This document shows positions 16,578 to 25,887 of a stretch of DNA of 64,000 nucleotides, piece by piece. Where the stretch lies: contig CAZODA010000002.1 of NCBI GenBank assembly GCA_964578485.1, positions 1-64,000 of the forward strand. The letters are read 5' to 3'. The DNA is from CAZODA01 sp964578485 (lineage in GTDB: Bacteria; Bacteroidota; Bacteroidia; Bacteroidales; Marinilabiliaceae). Position 1 is the stretch's first letter. Every line of letters begins with the position of its first letter. A model generated the notes under the pieces. That model ran no database searches, was not told the origin of the DNA, and saw nothing but the letters and a program-made list of their open reading frames with translations. The translations under genes were made by a program, and so were the position numbers.

Positions 16578-17861
16578 TTAATATTTCTTTTTGGTTTTCC
16601 ATAGAGCTTTCATTTTATCTTTTAATCTGTTTTCATGTGAATTACTTTGTGGACTCCAGAATTGTTGATCTTTTATTTTGTCGGGCAAAAAAGTCTGTTC
16701 AACAAAGTTAGATTCATAATCATGTGCATATTTATAATCCTTTCCATAATTAAGCTCTTTCATTAATTTTGTTGGTGCATTTCGCAGATGAAGCGGCACC
16801 GATAAGTTTCCTGTTTTCTCAACTATTGCCTGCGCTTCATTTATAGCCTTATATGCTGAATTGCTTTTTGCACTTGTAGCGAGATATATAGCAACCTCAC
16901 TTAGAATAATCTTAGCTTCAGGCCATCCGACCATGTTAATTGCTTGAAATCCACTTGTTGCAAGGAGTAGGGCATTGGGATTTGCCAGTCCAATATCTTC
17001 TGCTGCAGAAATCAATAACCTTCGGGCAATAAATTTGGGATCTTCTCCTCCTTCAACCATACGCGCCAGCCAATAAACTGCAGCATCGGGATCACTACCT
17101 CGTATAGATTTAATAAAAGCCGAAATTATATCATAGTGCATTTCGCCATCCTTGTCATATTGGGCAGGATTTTGTTGTAATAATTGAGTAACTCTGTCGT
17201 TGGTAATAGAAATTTCCTCACTATCGGAATCGGAGTTTACAACTAATTCAATAATGTTTAGAAATTTCCTGGCATCCCCTCCGGCAAAACGCAAAAGAGC
17301 CTGATCTTCCTTTATGATTAATTTCTTCTTCTTTAATACAATATCATTTTCAATAGCTTTTTGCCATAAATCCATTAAGTCTTCCTTTTCAAGAGCCTGT
17401 AAAACATAAACTTGGCATCTTGATAATAAAGGTGATATAACTTCGAAAGAAGGATTTTCAGTGGTAGCACCAATCAGCACAACAATACCCTCTTCAACAG
17501 CTCCCAAAAGACTGTCTTGTTGCGATTTGCTGAAGCGATGAATCTCATCGATAAACAAAATTGCAGAGGGAGAGTTAAAAAATCTTGATTTTTTTGCTTT
17601 TTCTATTGCATCCCTCACATCTTTAACACCGGAGGAAACAGCAGAAAGTACAAAAAAAGGCCGTTTAAGCTCATTGGCTATTATTCTGGCAAGTGTAGTT
17701 TTGCCCACACCCGGAGGTCCCCATAGTATAATGGATGAAAGCTGCCCTGTTTCCAACATTTTACGTAAGACGGCATCTTTTCCAACTAAATGTTTTTGTC
17801 CAACATAATTGTCTAATGAATCGGGACGCATACGTTCTGCAAGTGGGGGATATCCATTCAT
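16578..17861 (-). CDS. rarA: Replication-associated recombination protein A (RarA/MgsA AAA+ ATPase)
   Basis: A 427-residue clamp-loader-like AAA+ ATPase that acts at stalled replication forks. The N-terminus PLAERMRPDSLDNYVGQKHLVG is the family signature. Walker A is GPPGVGKTTLARIIA (~residue 49), Walker B LFIDEIHRF, and sensor 1 ATTENPSFEV with the Arg finger in SRCQVY. The C-terminal tetramerisation part carries DPDAAVYWLARMVEGGEDPKFIARRL. A Bacteroidota -7 box (TATCTTTG) lies just upstream on the minus strand. Confidence 0.95.
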   Translation of the reverse strand: MNGYPPLAERMRPDSLDNYVGQKHLVGKDAVLRKMLETGQLSSIILWGPPGVGKTTLARIIANELKRPFFVLSAVSSGVKDVRDAIEKAKKSRFFNSPSAILFIDEIHRFSKSQQDSLLGAVEEGIVVLIGATTENPSFEVISPLLSRCQVYVLQALEKEDLMDLWQKAIENDIVLKKKKLIIKEDQALLRFAGGDARKFLNIIELVVNSDSDSEEISITNDRVTQLLQQNPAQYDKDGEMHYDIISAFIKSIRGSDPDAAVYWLARMVEGGEDPKFIARRLLISAAEDIGLANPNALLLATSGFQAINMVGWPEAKIILSEVAIYLATSAKSNSAYKAINEAQAIVEKTGNLSVPLHLRNAPTKLMKELNYGKDYKYAHDYESNFVEQTFLPDKIKDQQFWSPQSNSHENRLKDKMKALWKTKKKY

Positions 17862-17881
17862 AATTACTTCCTTTTCCTTTA

Positions 17882-17889
17882 CAAAGATA
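17882..17889 (-). promoter_or_regulatory. Predicted -7 box (TATCTTTG) of rarA
   Basis: On the minus strand the sequence reads TATCTTTG, a full TAnnTTTG match, about 20 bases before the rarA start codon. No good TTTG at the -33 distance is seen, so only the -7 box is supported. Confidence 0.45.
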
Positions 17890-17985
17890 ATTAAATGTTA
17901 TTGTCTTGATTAAATGCTAATAGTATTAAATAAAAGTATTTGGCTATAAAGTGCTTTAATTTTTCATTTCCGTTAAAATCGTTTA

Positions 17986-17993
17986 TATTTTTG
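17986..17993 (+). promoter_or_regulatory. Predicted -7 box (TATTTTTG) for the Gfo/Idh gene
   Basis: TATTTTTG matches TAnnTTTG; a weak TTTC at 17962-17965 lies 20 bases upstream in place of the -33 TTTG. The leader to the ATG at 18084 would be about 85 bases. It is divergent from the rarA promoter in the same 222-base gap. Confidence 0.4.
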
Positions 17994-18083
17994 TTTTAAA
18001 ATAAAAACAATTTGATTTATTGTAATTTATAATTCCTTCTTTTATAAATTAAGGACTTATACTAAAGATAATAATAACTTGCA

Positions 18084-19118
18084 ATGAATAAGATCATTAA
18101 AACCGGATTAGCATCATTTGGAATGTCGGGTCAATTATTTCATGGGCCTTTGCTAAAAGTAAACCAAGGATTTGAAATAGTATCTATTCTACAACGAAGT
18201 TCCGACTCAGCATTGGCAATGTTTCCTAAAGCCAAAATTGTGCGTTCATATCAAGATTTGATAAATGATAAAAGCATTGAATTAATTATAGTAAATACAC
18301 CCGATCATTTGCATTATGAGCATGCAAGTGCAGCCCTTAAAGCCGGAAAACATGTTATAGTGGAAAAGCCTTTTACACAACGGTCGGAGCATGGGGAAGA
18401 ACTTATAGAGCTTGCCCAAAAAGAAGGAGTTTTATTATCTGTCTTTCAAAATCGTCGTTGGGATAATAGTTTTCTTACAGTTAGAAAGATTATTGAAAAT
18501 GGTATGATTGGTCGTTTGGTGGAATATGAGGCAAGGTATAACCGTTATCGCACTTATATTCAAGATTCGTGGAAGGAAGATGCAGAATTGGGAGCAGGCA
18601 TTCTTCAAAATTTAGGTTCCCATTTGATTGATCAGGCACTTGTTTTATTTGGGCATCCTGAATCGTCAAGTTGTATTCTTCATAAAGTACGTGATGCATC
18701 AAGAGTAGATGATTTTTTTGATCTCAGGCTAAAATATCCTGATAAATCAGTCACTTTAAAGGCAAGTTATCTTGTTCGAGAACAAACACCTGCCTATATG
18801 TTGCATGGTGTTAATGGTTCTTTTATCAAATATGGGATTGATCCTCAAGAAGAGGCATTGAAAATGGGAAATCTGCCCAATCAATCCGATTGGGGTTCTG
18901 ATCCTGAAGATTTATGGGGTCTTTTAAACAGTGATGTTAATGGTTTGCATTTTCGTGGACGTATTGAAACTATACCCGGTAATTATCCTGCTTTTTACAA
19001 TAATATCTATCAGGCAATACGTCATGGGAGCGAGCTTGAAGTTAAACCTGAAGAAAGTTTGGCAGGGATTCGCATTATTGAAGAAGCTTTAAAAAACAAC
19101 TCAATTATAAAAGGATAA
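18084..19118 (+). CDS. Gfo/Idh/MocA-family NAD(P)-dependent oxidoreductase
   Basis: A 344-residue cytoplasmic sugar or polyol oxidoreductase. The N-terminal Rossmann half includes GLASFGMSGQLFHGP, VNTPDHLHYEHASAALKAGKHVIVEKPF (the EKPF motif, whose Lys is catalytic) and FQNRRWDNSF. The C-terminal alpha/beta half contains ELGAGILQNLGSHLIDQALVLFG, with the conserved His of GSHLIDQ. It resembles E. coli YdgJ/YhhX in length and motifs. The substrate cannot be read from sequence. It stands alone, divergent from rarA and convergent with pcm. Confidence 0.88.
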   Translation: MNKIIKTGLASFGMSGQLFHGPLLKVNQGFEIVSILQRSSDSALAMFPKAKIVRSYQDLINDKSIELIIVNTPDHLHYEHASAALKAGKHVIVEKPFTQRSEHGEELIELAQKEGVLLSVFQNRRWDNSFLTVRKIIENGMIGRLVEYEARYNRYRTYIQDSWKEDAELGAGILQNLGSHLIDQALVLFGHPESSSCILHKVRDASRVDDFFDLRLKYPDKSVTLKASYLVREQTPAYMLHGVNGSFIKYGIDPQEEALKMGNLPNQSDWGSDPEDLWGLLNSDVNGLHFRGRIETIPGNYPAFYNNIYQAIRHGSELEVKPEESLAGIRIIEEALKNNSIIKG

Positions 19119-19164
19119 AAGCGTCAGACTTAGTTTTCAAATAGCTATTATACTTATTAGTGAT

Positions 19165-19190
19165 TAAAAATAAGTTGGGGCTGCCAACTT
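19165..19190 (-). terminator. Probable Rho-independent terminator of pcm
   Basis: AAGTTGG (19172-19178) pairs with CCAACTT (19184-19190) around a 5-base loop. Read on the minus strand the stem is followed by ATTTTT, so it terminates the pcm transcript, whose stop codon is at 19209-19211. On the plus strand there is no T-run. Confidence 0.65.
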
Positions 19191-19208
19191 GTGATACAGC
19201 CTCAATTA

Positions 19209-19979
19209 TTAGTTTTTGTCTATCATAGGAACAAATCTTACAGGCATTAAATTTCGAGTAGTAATTTTATTATTTTTTTTAGTAACAATTTTAAGATGCT
19301 GCAAGCTGTGAACAGGGCCGACAGGAAGTATCATAGTACCTCCTTCTTTAAGTTGTTCTATTAATTTGGGGGGGATATTTTCGGGAGCAGCAGTTACAAT
19401 AATAGCATCAAAAGGAGCATGTTCGGGCCATCCAAGATATCCATTACCAGTCATAACATGAACATTGTTATAATCAAGGTCGGCAAGTACTTTTTTTGCT
19501 TTTTCCGATAATTCACCAAGTAATTCAATAGTATAAACTTCACAGCCTAATTCTGCTAAAACAGCAGCTTGGTATCCACTTCCTGTTCCAATTTCCAGCA
19601 CTTTCATATCAGGCTTGGGCTTAATTTGCTCAGTCATAAATGCAACAATATATGGTTGCGAAATAGTTTGATCCAATCCAATAGGTAGTGGCCTGTCATT
19701 ATAGGCGAACTTTTGAAAGTTTTTTGGAACAAACAAATGTCGCGGCACTTTTTGCATGGCATTTAATACTTCAGGAGATTTTATATCACGAGTTTTTAAT
19801 TGTTCGTTCACCATTTTCTCTCTTAAAGCCATCCAATCTTGTGCCATAGTATTTTTACAGTTTATAAAAGACAATAAAATTAAAGTAAAGATAAATAAAG
19901 CTGCATTTAAGGCAAGTTTTCGCGTTTTTGCTATTTTATTTATTCTAAAAAAATGATTAAAAACAAAGAAATTATTCAT
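19209..19979 (-). CDS. pcm: Protein-L-isoaspartate O-methyltransferase with N-terminal export/anchor segment
   Basis: SAM-dependent repair methyltransferase for isoaspartyl residues. The catalytic part starts near MAQDWMALREKMVNEQLKTR and shows VPRHLFVP, GLDQTISQPYIVAFMTE, VLEIGTGSGYQAAVLAEL (SAM-binding motif I) and PFDAIIVTAAPENIP. The unusual part is the first 44 residues. A basic start is followed by a hydrophobic segment (~22-38, ALNAALFIFTLILLSFI) ending in INCKNTMAQ, which reads like a signal peptide or anchor. The alternative start is Met45 at 19847, giving a normal cytoplasmic Pcm of 212 residues; neither start has a clear ribosome-binding site. Periplasmic Pcm is my preferred reading, but unproven. 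Confidence 0.88.
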   Translation of the reverse strand: MNNFFVFNHFFRINKIAKTRKLALNAALFIFTLILLSFINCKNTMAQDWMALREKMVNEQLKTRDIKSPEVLNAMQKVPRHLFVPKNFQKFAYNDRPLPIGLDQTISQPYIVAFMTEQIKPKPDMKVLEIGTGSGYQAAVLAELGCEVYTIELLGELSEKAKKVLADLDYNNVHVMTGNGYLGWPEHAPFDAIIVTAAPENIPPKLIEQLKEGGTMILPVGPVHSLQHLKIVTKKNNKITTRNLMPVRFVPMIDKN

Positions 19980-20363
19980 AATTTGGATTTTATTTTTTTG
20001 AAAAACTTTCTTACTTATACTAATAAGGCTACGGCAGTTATTATGATCAAATTTAATTATAATAAATCCGGGTCTTAGTATATTTTATTGATTGCTATCC
20101 GGTAAAACTTTATTTCGTTCTCCTTTTCATTATCAAAAAACAACAAGATAATGAGCAAGGTTTATATCAATCATTACAATGGTTTCAGGTGTTTTTTTTA
20201 CCGGACACTATTGATTTGTATTATAAATTTTCCTTATGGTTTTTCATTTTTATGATATTCCCATCTTTTTTCTTTGTTTATCACAAATTTAGTTAAAAAA
20301 AGTGATCTTCACCTTATTAATTATTTATGTTATATTAAATATCTTTGTAAGCAAAAAGCTATA
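19980..20363. other. Intergenic region between divergent pcm and truA
   Basis: AT-rich, 384 bases. No open frame with protein character is seen. The frame that continues truA upstream to 20274 starts at TTG and has no conserved content. The only supported signal is the truA -7 box near its right end. Confidence 0.5.
20340..20347 (+). promoter_or_regulatory. Predicted -7 box (TATCTTTG) of truA
   Basis: TATCTTTG fits TAnnTTTG, 16 bases before the ATG at 20364. A transcription start near 20353 would leave a leader of about 10 bases and excludes the longer in-frame start at 20274, so it decides the start codon. Confidence 0.5.
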
Positions 20364-21116
20364 ATGCAGCGATATTTTATGACACTGGCCTATAAAGGCA
20401 CCAACTACCATGGCTGGCAGCGTCAGCCCAACGGACTAACAATTCAGGAGATTCTTGAAGATGCTTTATCCACAATATTAGGCATTCCTATTTCTGTTTA
20501 TGGTGCCGGTCGTACAGATGCCGGGGTTCATGCTTTTTCTATGACAGCCCATTTTGATGTTCCTGAACCATTAAAAGCACCGGAAAATTTAGCTTTACGC
20601 TTATCCGGCTTTTTGCCTTCCGACATAGCAGTATATAATATAAGATCTGTAAATGATGATGCACACAGTCGCTTTGATGCTATTGCCAGAAGATATGAAT
20701 ATCATGTTATATTAAATAAGAATCCTTTTTTACATGGCATGGCAACCCGCTTAAAATTCAAAGCTGATTTTGAATTAATGAATAAGGCTGCTGCTTGCTT
20801 GGTTGATTATACCGATTTTACAAGTTTTAGCAAATATCATACTCAAACAAAAACCAATAATTGTAAAATATTTTTCGCCCGCTGGGAGTTTCGTGATGAT
20901 CATTATGTTTTTAATATTCAGGCAAATCGTTTTCTTCGCGATATGGTAAGAGCAATAGTTGGCACCCTTTTGGATGTTGGGCGTGGGAAAAGGACAGTCA
21001 AAGAGTTTCAGGATATAATAGAAGCAAAAGACCGTCGTTATGCAGGTGCTTCAGCACCCGCTGAAGGTCTATACCTCGCGGAAATAATTTATCCGCCTGA
21101 GCTATTCGAGACCTAA
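20364..21116 (+). CDS. truA: tRNA pseudouridine(38-40) synthase TruA
   Basis: Makes pseudouridine at positions 38-40 of the tRNA anticodon arm. The 250-residue product starts MQRYFMTLAYKGTNYHGWQRQ, the expected TruA N-terminus. The catalytic Asp lies in YGAGRTDAGVHA, and RFDAIARRYEY, NRFLRDMVRAIVGTLLDVGRG and the C-terminal APAEGLYL are all present. The start at 20364 was chosen because the family begins here and a -7 promoter box lies just upstream. Three bases separate its stop from that of the convergent aroE. Confidence 0.95.
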   Translation: MQRYFMTLAYKGTNYHGWQRQPNGLTIQEILEDALSTILGIPISVYGAGRTDAGVHAFSMTAHFDVPEPLKAPENLALRLSGFLPSDIAVYNIRSVNDDAHSRFDAIARRYEYHVILNKNPFLHGMATRLKFKADFELMNKAAACLVDYTDFTSFSKYHTQTKTNNCKIFFARWEFRDDHYVFNIQANRFLRDMVRAIVGTLLDVGRGKRTVKEFQDIIEAKDRRYAGASAPAEGLYLAEIIYPPELFET

Positions 21117-21119
21117 GGA

Positions 21120-21866
21120 TCAGCTATTCCAAATTCTCCAGGCTTCTTCAGCTTGCAGATATAACATTTCAAGGCCGTTTTTTGTTTTTGCACCAAATTT
21201 GGCAGCATTCTTTAAAAAAAGCGTCTGTTCGGGGTTATAAATCAGATCATAGGCCAAATGTTGTTTCGACATTGCCTCATAAGGTAGGGCAGGAAACTGA
21301 TTTACATTAGGGTGCATTCCAAGAGGGGTGGTATTGATTATTAGTTTATAATCCGAAATAATTGATGGATTAATTTTATCATAGCTTATTTGCATCGGTG
21401 TTTTAGGATTTCGGCTTACAAAAATAAATGGAATTCCCAATTTTGTCAGACCATGGGCTATTGCTTTTGAAGCACCGCCGGTACCAAGAATCAGGGCCTT
21501 CGTATGCCGGGCATGTAATAAAGGAGTTAATGAATTTAAAAATCCTGTTACATCACTGTTATATCCTTTTAAATATAGTTTTTTTGGACTTTTCTCTATT
21601 ATTTTAATGACATTTACGGCTTTTATCTTTTCTGCTTCTACATCAACATCATCTAAGAATGAAAATATCTGTTCTTTATAAGGAATAGTGACATTTAAAC
21701 CTGAAAGCATTGGGTTTTGTTGCACAAGCTCCGGGAATTCATCAATATTGGAAATAGCAAAATTTAAATATTCCGCATTTATTTTTTCACGCTTAAATTT
21801 TTCATTAAAATAAGGCTGTGAAAAGGAATGTGTTAGGGGATAGCCTATTAGTCCGTAAATTTTCAT
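21120..21866 (-). CDS. aroE: Shikimate dehydrogenase (NADP+)
   Basis: Reduces 3-dehydroshikimate to shikimate in aromatic amino acid synthesis. The 248-residue chain is on the short side for AroE, as in many Bacteroidota. Shikimate-binding SHSFSQPYFNEKF, catalytic Lys in GLNVTIPYKEQ, the NADP-binding ILGTGGASKAIAHGL and the C-terminal GLEMLYLQAEEAWRIW are all visible. The DUF368 gene lies 9 bases upstream on the same strand, so the two are probably cotranscribed. Confidence 0.93.
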   Translation of the reverse strand: MKIYGLIGYPLTHSFSQPYFNEKFKREKINAEYLNFAISNIDEFPELVQQNPMLSGLNVTIPYKEQIFSFLDDVDVEAEKIKAVNVIKIIEKSPKKLYLKGYNSDVTGFLNSLTPLLHARHTKALILGTGGASKAIAHGLTKLGIPFIFVSRNPKTPMQISYDKINPSIISDYKLIINTTPLGMHPNVNQFPALPYEAMSKQHLAYDLIYNPEQTLFLKNAAKFGAKTKNGLEMLYLQAEEAWRIWNS

Positions 21867-21875
21867 GATTCATTG

Positions 21876-22778
21876 TTAGTTTTCTTTTTTACCGGCAAGG
21901 GTTTCAGTAATTAATATAACAGCAATTCCCAAAAAGAAAAATAGTACAGCCCAATAAAATATATGATCAATTGTGGGTAAATACCATTGATATCCAATAA
22001 CTTTTGTTTTATCGTTAAAGCTGGTAACAATCTCATTTTTCCAGGGCCAGATAATACCAAGTGAACCAAAAATAAAACCTGTTAAAAGCGCAGTAGCCGC
22101 TTGCCTATATTTTTTAAGCAGCCAAGATAAAAATCTTGAAAAAGCAAGCAGCCCAATAACTCCTCCTACAACAACAGGAATGAGAATATCTAATTTGAAG
22201 TTTTTTACTGCATATATCATTACTAACTGATAGTTACCCATCAGCAATAAAACAAAAGATCCACTTAAACCCGGAAGTATCATGCTGCAAAAGCCAATAA
22301 TTCCACATAGAATCAAATACCAAATATTTGCATTTTCAGTGGCTGGCGACAAAAGACTTATCCCAATAGCAATAATACAGCCTGTTAAAAAAGAAATAAC
22401 AGAAGCCACATTCCATTTCCCGCTTGTTTTTCCTACAAACCAAACAGATGAAAGTACCAAGCCAAAAAAGAAGGCCCACACATAAACAGGATGTTGGATA
22501 AATAAATAATCCAGAATCCGTGCTAAGGAAATAATAGCTACAGCAATACCTAGTATTAGTGAAATAAAAAAGATAAAATCGCTATGACGACAAAACTCTT
22601 TAAAGCGTCCCTTTAATAATAATTTGATAGCTTTTAAATCAAATGACTTAATTGAATTTATAAGCCTTTCAAAAACACCGGTAATTAAAGCTATCGTACC
22701 GCCCGATACTCCGGGAATAACATTGGCTGTTCCCATGGCTATACCTTTTAAAAAAGTAAAAACGTTTTCTTTTATCAT
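21876..22778 (-). CDS. DUF368 family membrane protein, putative polyprenyl-phosphate transporter (PopT-like)
   Basis: A 300-residue integral membrane protein with about eight or nine helices. The N-terminal GIAMGTANVIPGVSGGTIALITGVFERL and the internal CSMILPGLSGSFVLLLMGNY are the two inverted PGxSGG/PGLSGS re-entrant motifs that define DUF368. Recent work assigns this family to recycling of undecaprenyl phosphate, the lipid carrier for peptidoglycan and O-antigen, across the inner membrane; that function is carried over from the family. Directly upstream of aroE. Confidence 0.88.
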   Translation of the reverse strand: MIKENVFTFLKGIAMGTANVIPGVSGGTIALITGVFERLINSIKSFDLKAIKLLLKGRFKEFCRHSDFIFFISLILGIAVAIISLARILDYLFIQHPVYVWAFFFGLVLSSVWFVGKTSGKWNVASVISFLTGCIIAIGISLLSPATENANIWYLILCGIIGFCSMILPGLSGSFVLLLMGNYQLVMIYAVKNFKLDILIPVVVGGVIGLLAFSRFLSWLLKKYRQAATALLTGFIFGSLGIIWPWKNEIVTSFNDKTKVIGYQWYLPTIDHIFYWAVLFFFLGIAVILITETLAGKKEN

Positions 22779-22854
22779 AAAATGAATTTTTCTCTTGTAA
22801 GCAGAATAAAAAAATAAAGAAAATTATAATATTAAAGCCTTAAAATACTACTTA

Positions 22855-24285
22855 TCAAAATCTGCTTTGAATATTTTTAGTAATTATTTTATTTAATTCA
22901 AAATTACTTATTATTTTATCTTCTAATTCCGGAAAATAACTAAGTAGGTCGATATAATATTCCGGATCTATTCTCAAGGCTTTATTTAAAAGAATACTTG
23001 CTTTTTTGAAATCTCCTTCAACTATAATATAGTGTGCTGCAGCTACGTAATGAATAACTGCAGATTTGGGGAATTTTTTAATCCATTTTTTAAAAAAGAT
23101 ATCGCTGTGTATTTCCGGTTTTAATACTTTATTCAGATAATACAATTCTATGAAATTCCTAAGACAATCGGGATTCAGTTTATATGCCTTGGAAAAAGCT
23201 TTATATGCTTTTTCTTTTTCTCCATTTAAATCAAGAGCTTTAGCTCTCAAGTACCACAATTCTTCATTTTGAGAATGATAGTTTAAGGCATTGAGAGATA
23301 CAAAAAGTGCTTTATCCTTTAATTTGAATTCAATTAATGAAACTATATAATTAATCCATGCAGAAATAAATCCGGGATTAATTAGTACTATCAGTTCATA
23401 GAACTTTGATGACATTTCGGGCTGCTTGAGCTTGTCATAGCAATTTGCAATATATTGATAAATCAATATAGGCTCGTAATCAAAGGAAATATATTCTATA
23501 TATAGATCAATAGCTTCTTCCCATTTTTTCAGCTTTTCAAGGCATGAAGCTTTATTTAGTATTGCATCACCAAATTCGGGATCGAGTGCCAAAACAAAAT
23601 CAAAGCATTCGATAGCTTTATTGTACTCTTCCTTTTTTATATAAAGTACACCAAGATAATACCATGCATTTTCTGAAAAAGGATCAAAGTTTAGAGTTTT
23701 ACGATAACATTGTTCTCCTTTTTCAAACAGTCCTTTTTCTTCATATGCAAAAGCGAGTTCAAACAAAAGGTTTTCATTATCCGGTTGTTTATTATCACAT
23801 TCCGATTCAAGCAAAAGGATTGCTTCATCATATGCAGTTTCTAAATTTAAATTGAATGCTATATCTAAGAGAATGTACTCTTTATCATCATAGGCATGAT
23901 CTAAGGCCTTTTTGAAACACTTCATGGCATCATTAAGCCTTTTTGTTTTTAAATATGCAATACCAAGATTGAAGAAGGTGTCGGGATCAGATTGCTCAAG
24001 TTTTATAATTTCCTCCATCAATGTAACAGCTGCATTATTTTCTCCTTTTTCAATCATTAATACAGCTAATTTTGATTTTAAGGAAGTTATTTGAGGATGT
24101 TGGTGGATACCTATTTGGAGTATGCTTTCTGCTTTTGTAAGCTGAAATTTATTTATGTAAAAATTGAAAAGGTTTTCTACAACATGAACATCAAAAAAGT
24201 AGCTTTTCCCGCCATTTTCCATCTGCTCGAAACGCTTTATATCTTTTTTCAGGTCATGATAATCTGCATCCCATGATTCATGCAT
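22855..24285 (-). CDS. Tetratricopeptide repeat protein
   Basis: A 476-residue all-helical protein made largely of TPR units from about residue 50 to 450. Clear repeats include PDTFFNLGIAYLKTKRLNDAMKCFKKAL, ENAWYYLGVLYIKKEEYNKAIECFDFVLALDP and EELWYLRAKALDLNGEKEKAYKAFSKAYKLNP. There is no signal peptide or membrane segment, so it is probably a cytoplasmic scaffold. No enzymatic domain is visible and no specific partner can be named. Confidence 0.85.
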   Translation of the reverse strand: MHESWDADYHDLKKDIKRFEQMENGGKSYFFDVHVVENLFNFYINKFQLTKAESILQIGIHQHPQITSLKSKLAVLMIEKGENNAAVTLMEEIIKLEQSDPDTFFNLGIAYLKTKRLNDAMKCFKKALDHAYDDKEYILLDIAFNLNLETAYDEAILLLESECDNKQPDNENLLFELAFAYEEKGLFEKGEQCYRKTLNFDPFSENAWYYLGVLYIKKEEYNKAIECFDFVLALDPEFGDAILNKASCLEKLKKWEEAIDLYIEYISFDYEPILIYQYIANCYDKLKQPEMSSKFYELIVLINPGFISAWINYIVSLIEFKLKDKALFVSLNALNYHSQNEELWYLRAKALDLNGEKEKAYKAFSKAYKLNPDCLRNFIELYYLNKVLKPEIHSDIFFKKWIKKFPKSAVIHYVAAAHYIIVEGDFKKASILLNKALRIDPEYYIDLLSYFPELEDKIISNFELNKIITKNIQSRF

Positions 24286-24351
24286 ATGCCAAAAATTTAA
24301 AGCACAAATTTATATATTAATATGAGAGCTTGCAAATTGAATTTTATATTT

Positions 24352-25887
24352 TCACTTGGTTTTTGGTTGATGTTGCGGTCTCAATAAATCATTTACAGTT
24401 TTAACCGGATTAAATGTTTCAATAGGAATTTCTACAAACAAAGTAATCCAGTTTGCCATGGCACCATTCCATAATCCCGGTAGTTCCAGTGCTTTAAGTT
24501 CACGTCCGTTATATGTTTTTTCTGAAATGAATCCGGTTTCGGGATCAGTAAATTTAGTAAGATCAAATTTTTTACCTTTATAATCTTGAGTATAGCAAAT
24601 TATGTCAACAGGATTAAAATGAGTAGATGCTTTAAGTATAGCTGCTGTTTCAGAATCATCCATATTTATTTGAGATGCTTCTAATATTTGTAGTGATTCA
24701 CCTCCCGTAGCATCTTTAATCCAAAAAGGACCACCACCGGGCTCACCTTCATTTTTTACCATACCACACACTCTGATGGGACGATTTAAAAACATCTTTA
24801 AAAAATCAATTCTATCCGGATGACTTAAAGCCTTAAATGATCTTGGCAATTCAATAAACAACCGGCTTTTAATAAAATTGATAATTTGTTCAGTAATTAT
24901 TCTTGCCGGAGACGAATCTAATTGTCTAAGAAATTCAAAAATAGAATTACGTAATTCAAGAGTCAGGCCTGCCAATGCTTTTTTGTATATAATAGTTTCT
25001 TCTAAAAGATGTTCGGGTACAACATTATCAATATTTTTTATGAAAATTAATTGTGTATCCTGATCATTTAAATTTTCGAGAAGGGCTCCATGACCTCCGG
25101 GTCTAAACACAAGTCGGCCATTTTCATCCCTAAAAGGTTCGTTATCCAATGAAACTGCTATAGTATCGGTATGTGGCTTTTGAAAACTAAATGAAACATT
25201 TAATCCTGTTTCATATTTATTTTCCAAGGATGGTCCTTTCTCATATAAAAGTTTTTGGAATAAATCATAATGTTCCGGACTCACAGTAAAGTGAACATTG
25301 ATTAAACCATCTTTATTAATTGCATACTTGCTGGTTTCAACAAGGTGTTCTTCCATTGCAGTACGCATTTTATCATTATATTTATGGAAATGAATTAATC
25401 CTTTTGGCAACTGTCCGTAATTAAGTCCCTCAGCTTCTACAGTTTTGGCAATTATTTCTTTTGCTTTTGATTTCCTTACATGAATGTTATTAAGATTATA
25501 AGCTTTAAGCTGTAATTCTAATTCAGAGAAAAAAGCAAAACGTGGAAGAAGTTCAATAAAACGAACGACAGGATGATCTTCGGGTAGTTGTTTTATGGCT
25601 ACAGCATCATCCAAATATTGATAAAGATCTTTAAACATTCGTGATGCAGCCCCTGATGCAGGAACAAATTTTGAAACTGTTAACTCTGTTTTAAGTTCAT
25701 TTTTAAACAACTTAGAATAACTTTCTATTTCAGAATCGTTTAAAACCAGAATACCATCATTTACTGTTGCAGGTCGCAACAAATGAAGATAAGGAAAGCC
25801 ATCTTTGAAACGTTGTATTTGTAGATCGAACTGCTCTGATGAAATGTTCTTTTCTTTTAATTGCTGATTGTCTGATTTAGTAGTCAT
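24352..25887 (-). CDS. DUF4301 family protein, resembling a UDP-sugar pyrophosphorylase-type nucleotidyltransferase
   Basis: A 511-residue cytoplasmic protein of the DUF4301 type, common in Bacteroidota and without an assigned function known to me. Two segments look like the active site of UGPase/AGX-type nucleotidyltransferases. Residues 74-84 (FVPASGAASRM) sit where those enzymes have their Gly-rich nucleotide loop. Residues 262-276 (RPGGHGALLENLN) plus IFIKNIDNV (281-289) match the PPGHGD ... N-D-N sugar-nucleotide and metal site. Residues 161-169 (PKGLIHFHK) could be the substrate loop. I therefore infer a sugar-1-phosphate uridylyltransferase-like fold; activity is not established. It is transcribed divergently from the FadL gene. 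Confidence 0.72.
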   Translation of the reverse strand: MTTKSDNQQLKEKNISSEQFDLQIQRFKDGFPYLHLLRPATVNDGILVLNDSEIESYSKLFKNELKTELTVSKFVPASGAASRMFKDLYQYLDDAVAIKQLPEDHPVVRFIELLPRFAFFSELELQLKAYNLNNIHVRKSKAKEIIAKTVEAEGLNYGQLPKGLIHFHKYNDKMRTAMEEHLVETSKYAINKDGLINVHFTVSPEHYDLFQKLLYEKGPSLENKYETGLNVSFSFQKPHTDTIAVSLDNEPFRDENGRLVFRPGGHGALLENLNDQDTQLIFIKNIDNVVPEHLLEETIIYKKALAGLTLELRNSIFEFLRQLDSSPARIITEQIINFIKSRLFIELPRSFKALSHPDRIDFLKMFLNRPIRVCGMVKNEGEPGGGPFWIKDATGGESLQILEASQINMDDSETAAILKASTHFNPVDIICYTQDYKGKKFDLTKFTDPETGFISEKTYNGRELKALELPGLWNGAMANWITLFVEIPIETFNPVKTVNDLLRPQHQPKTK

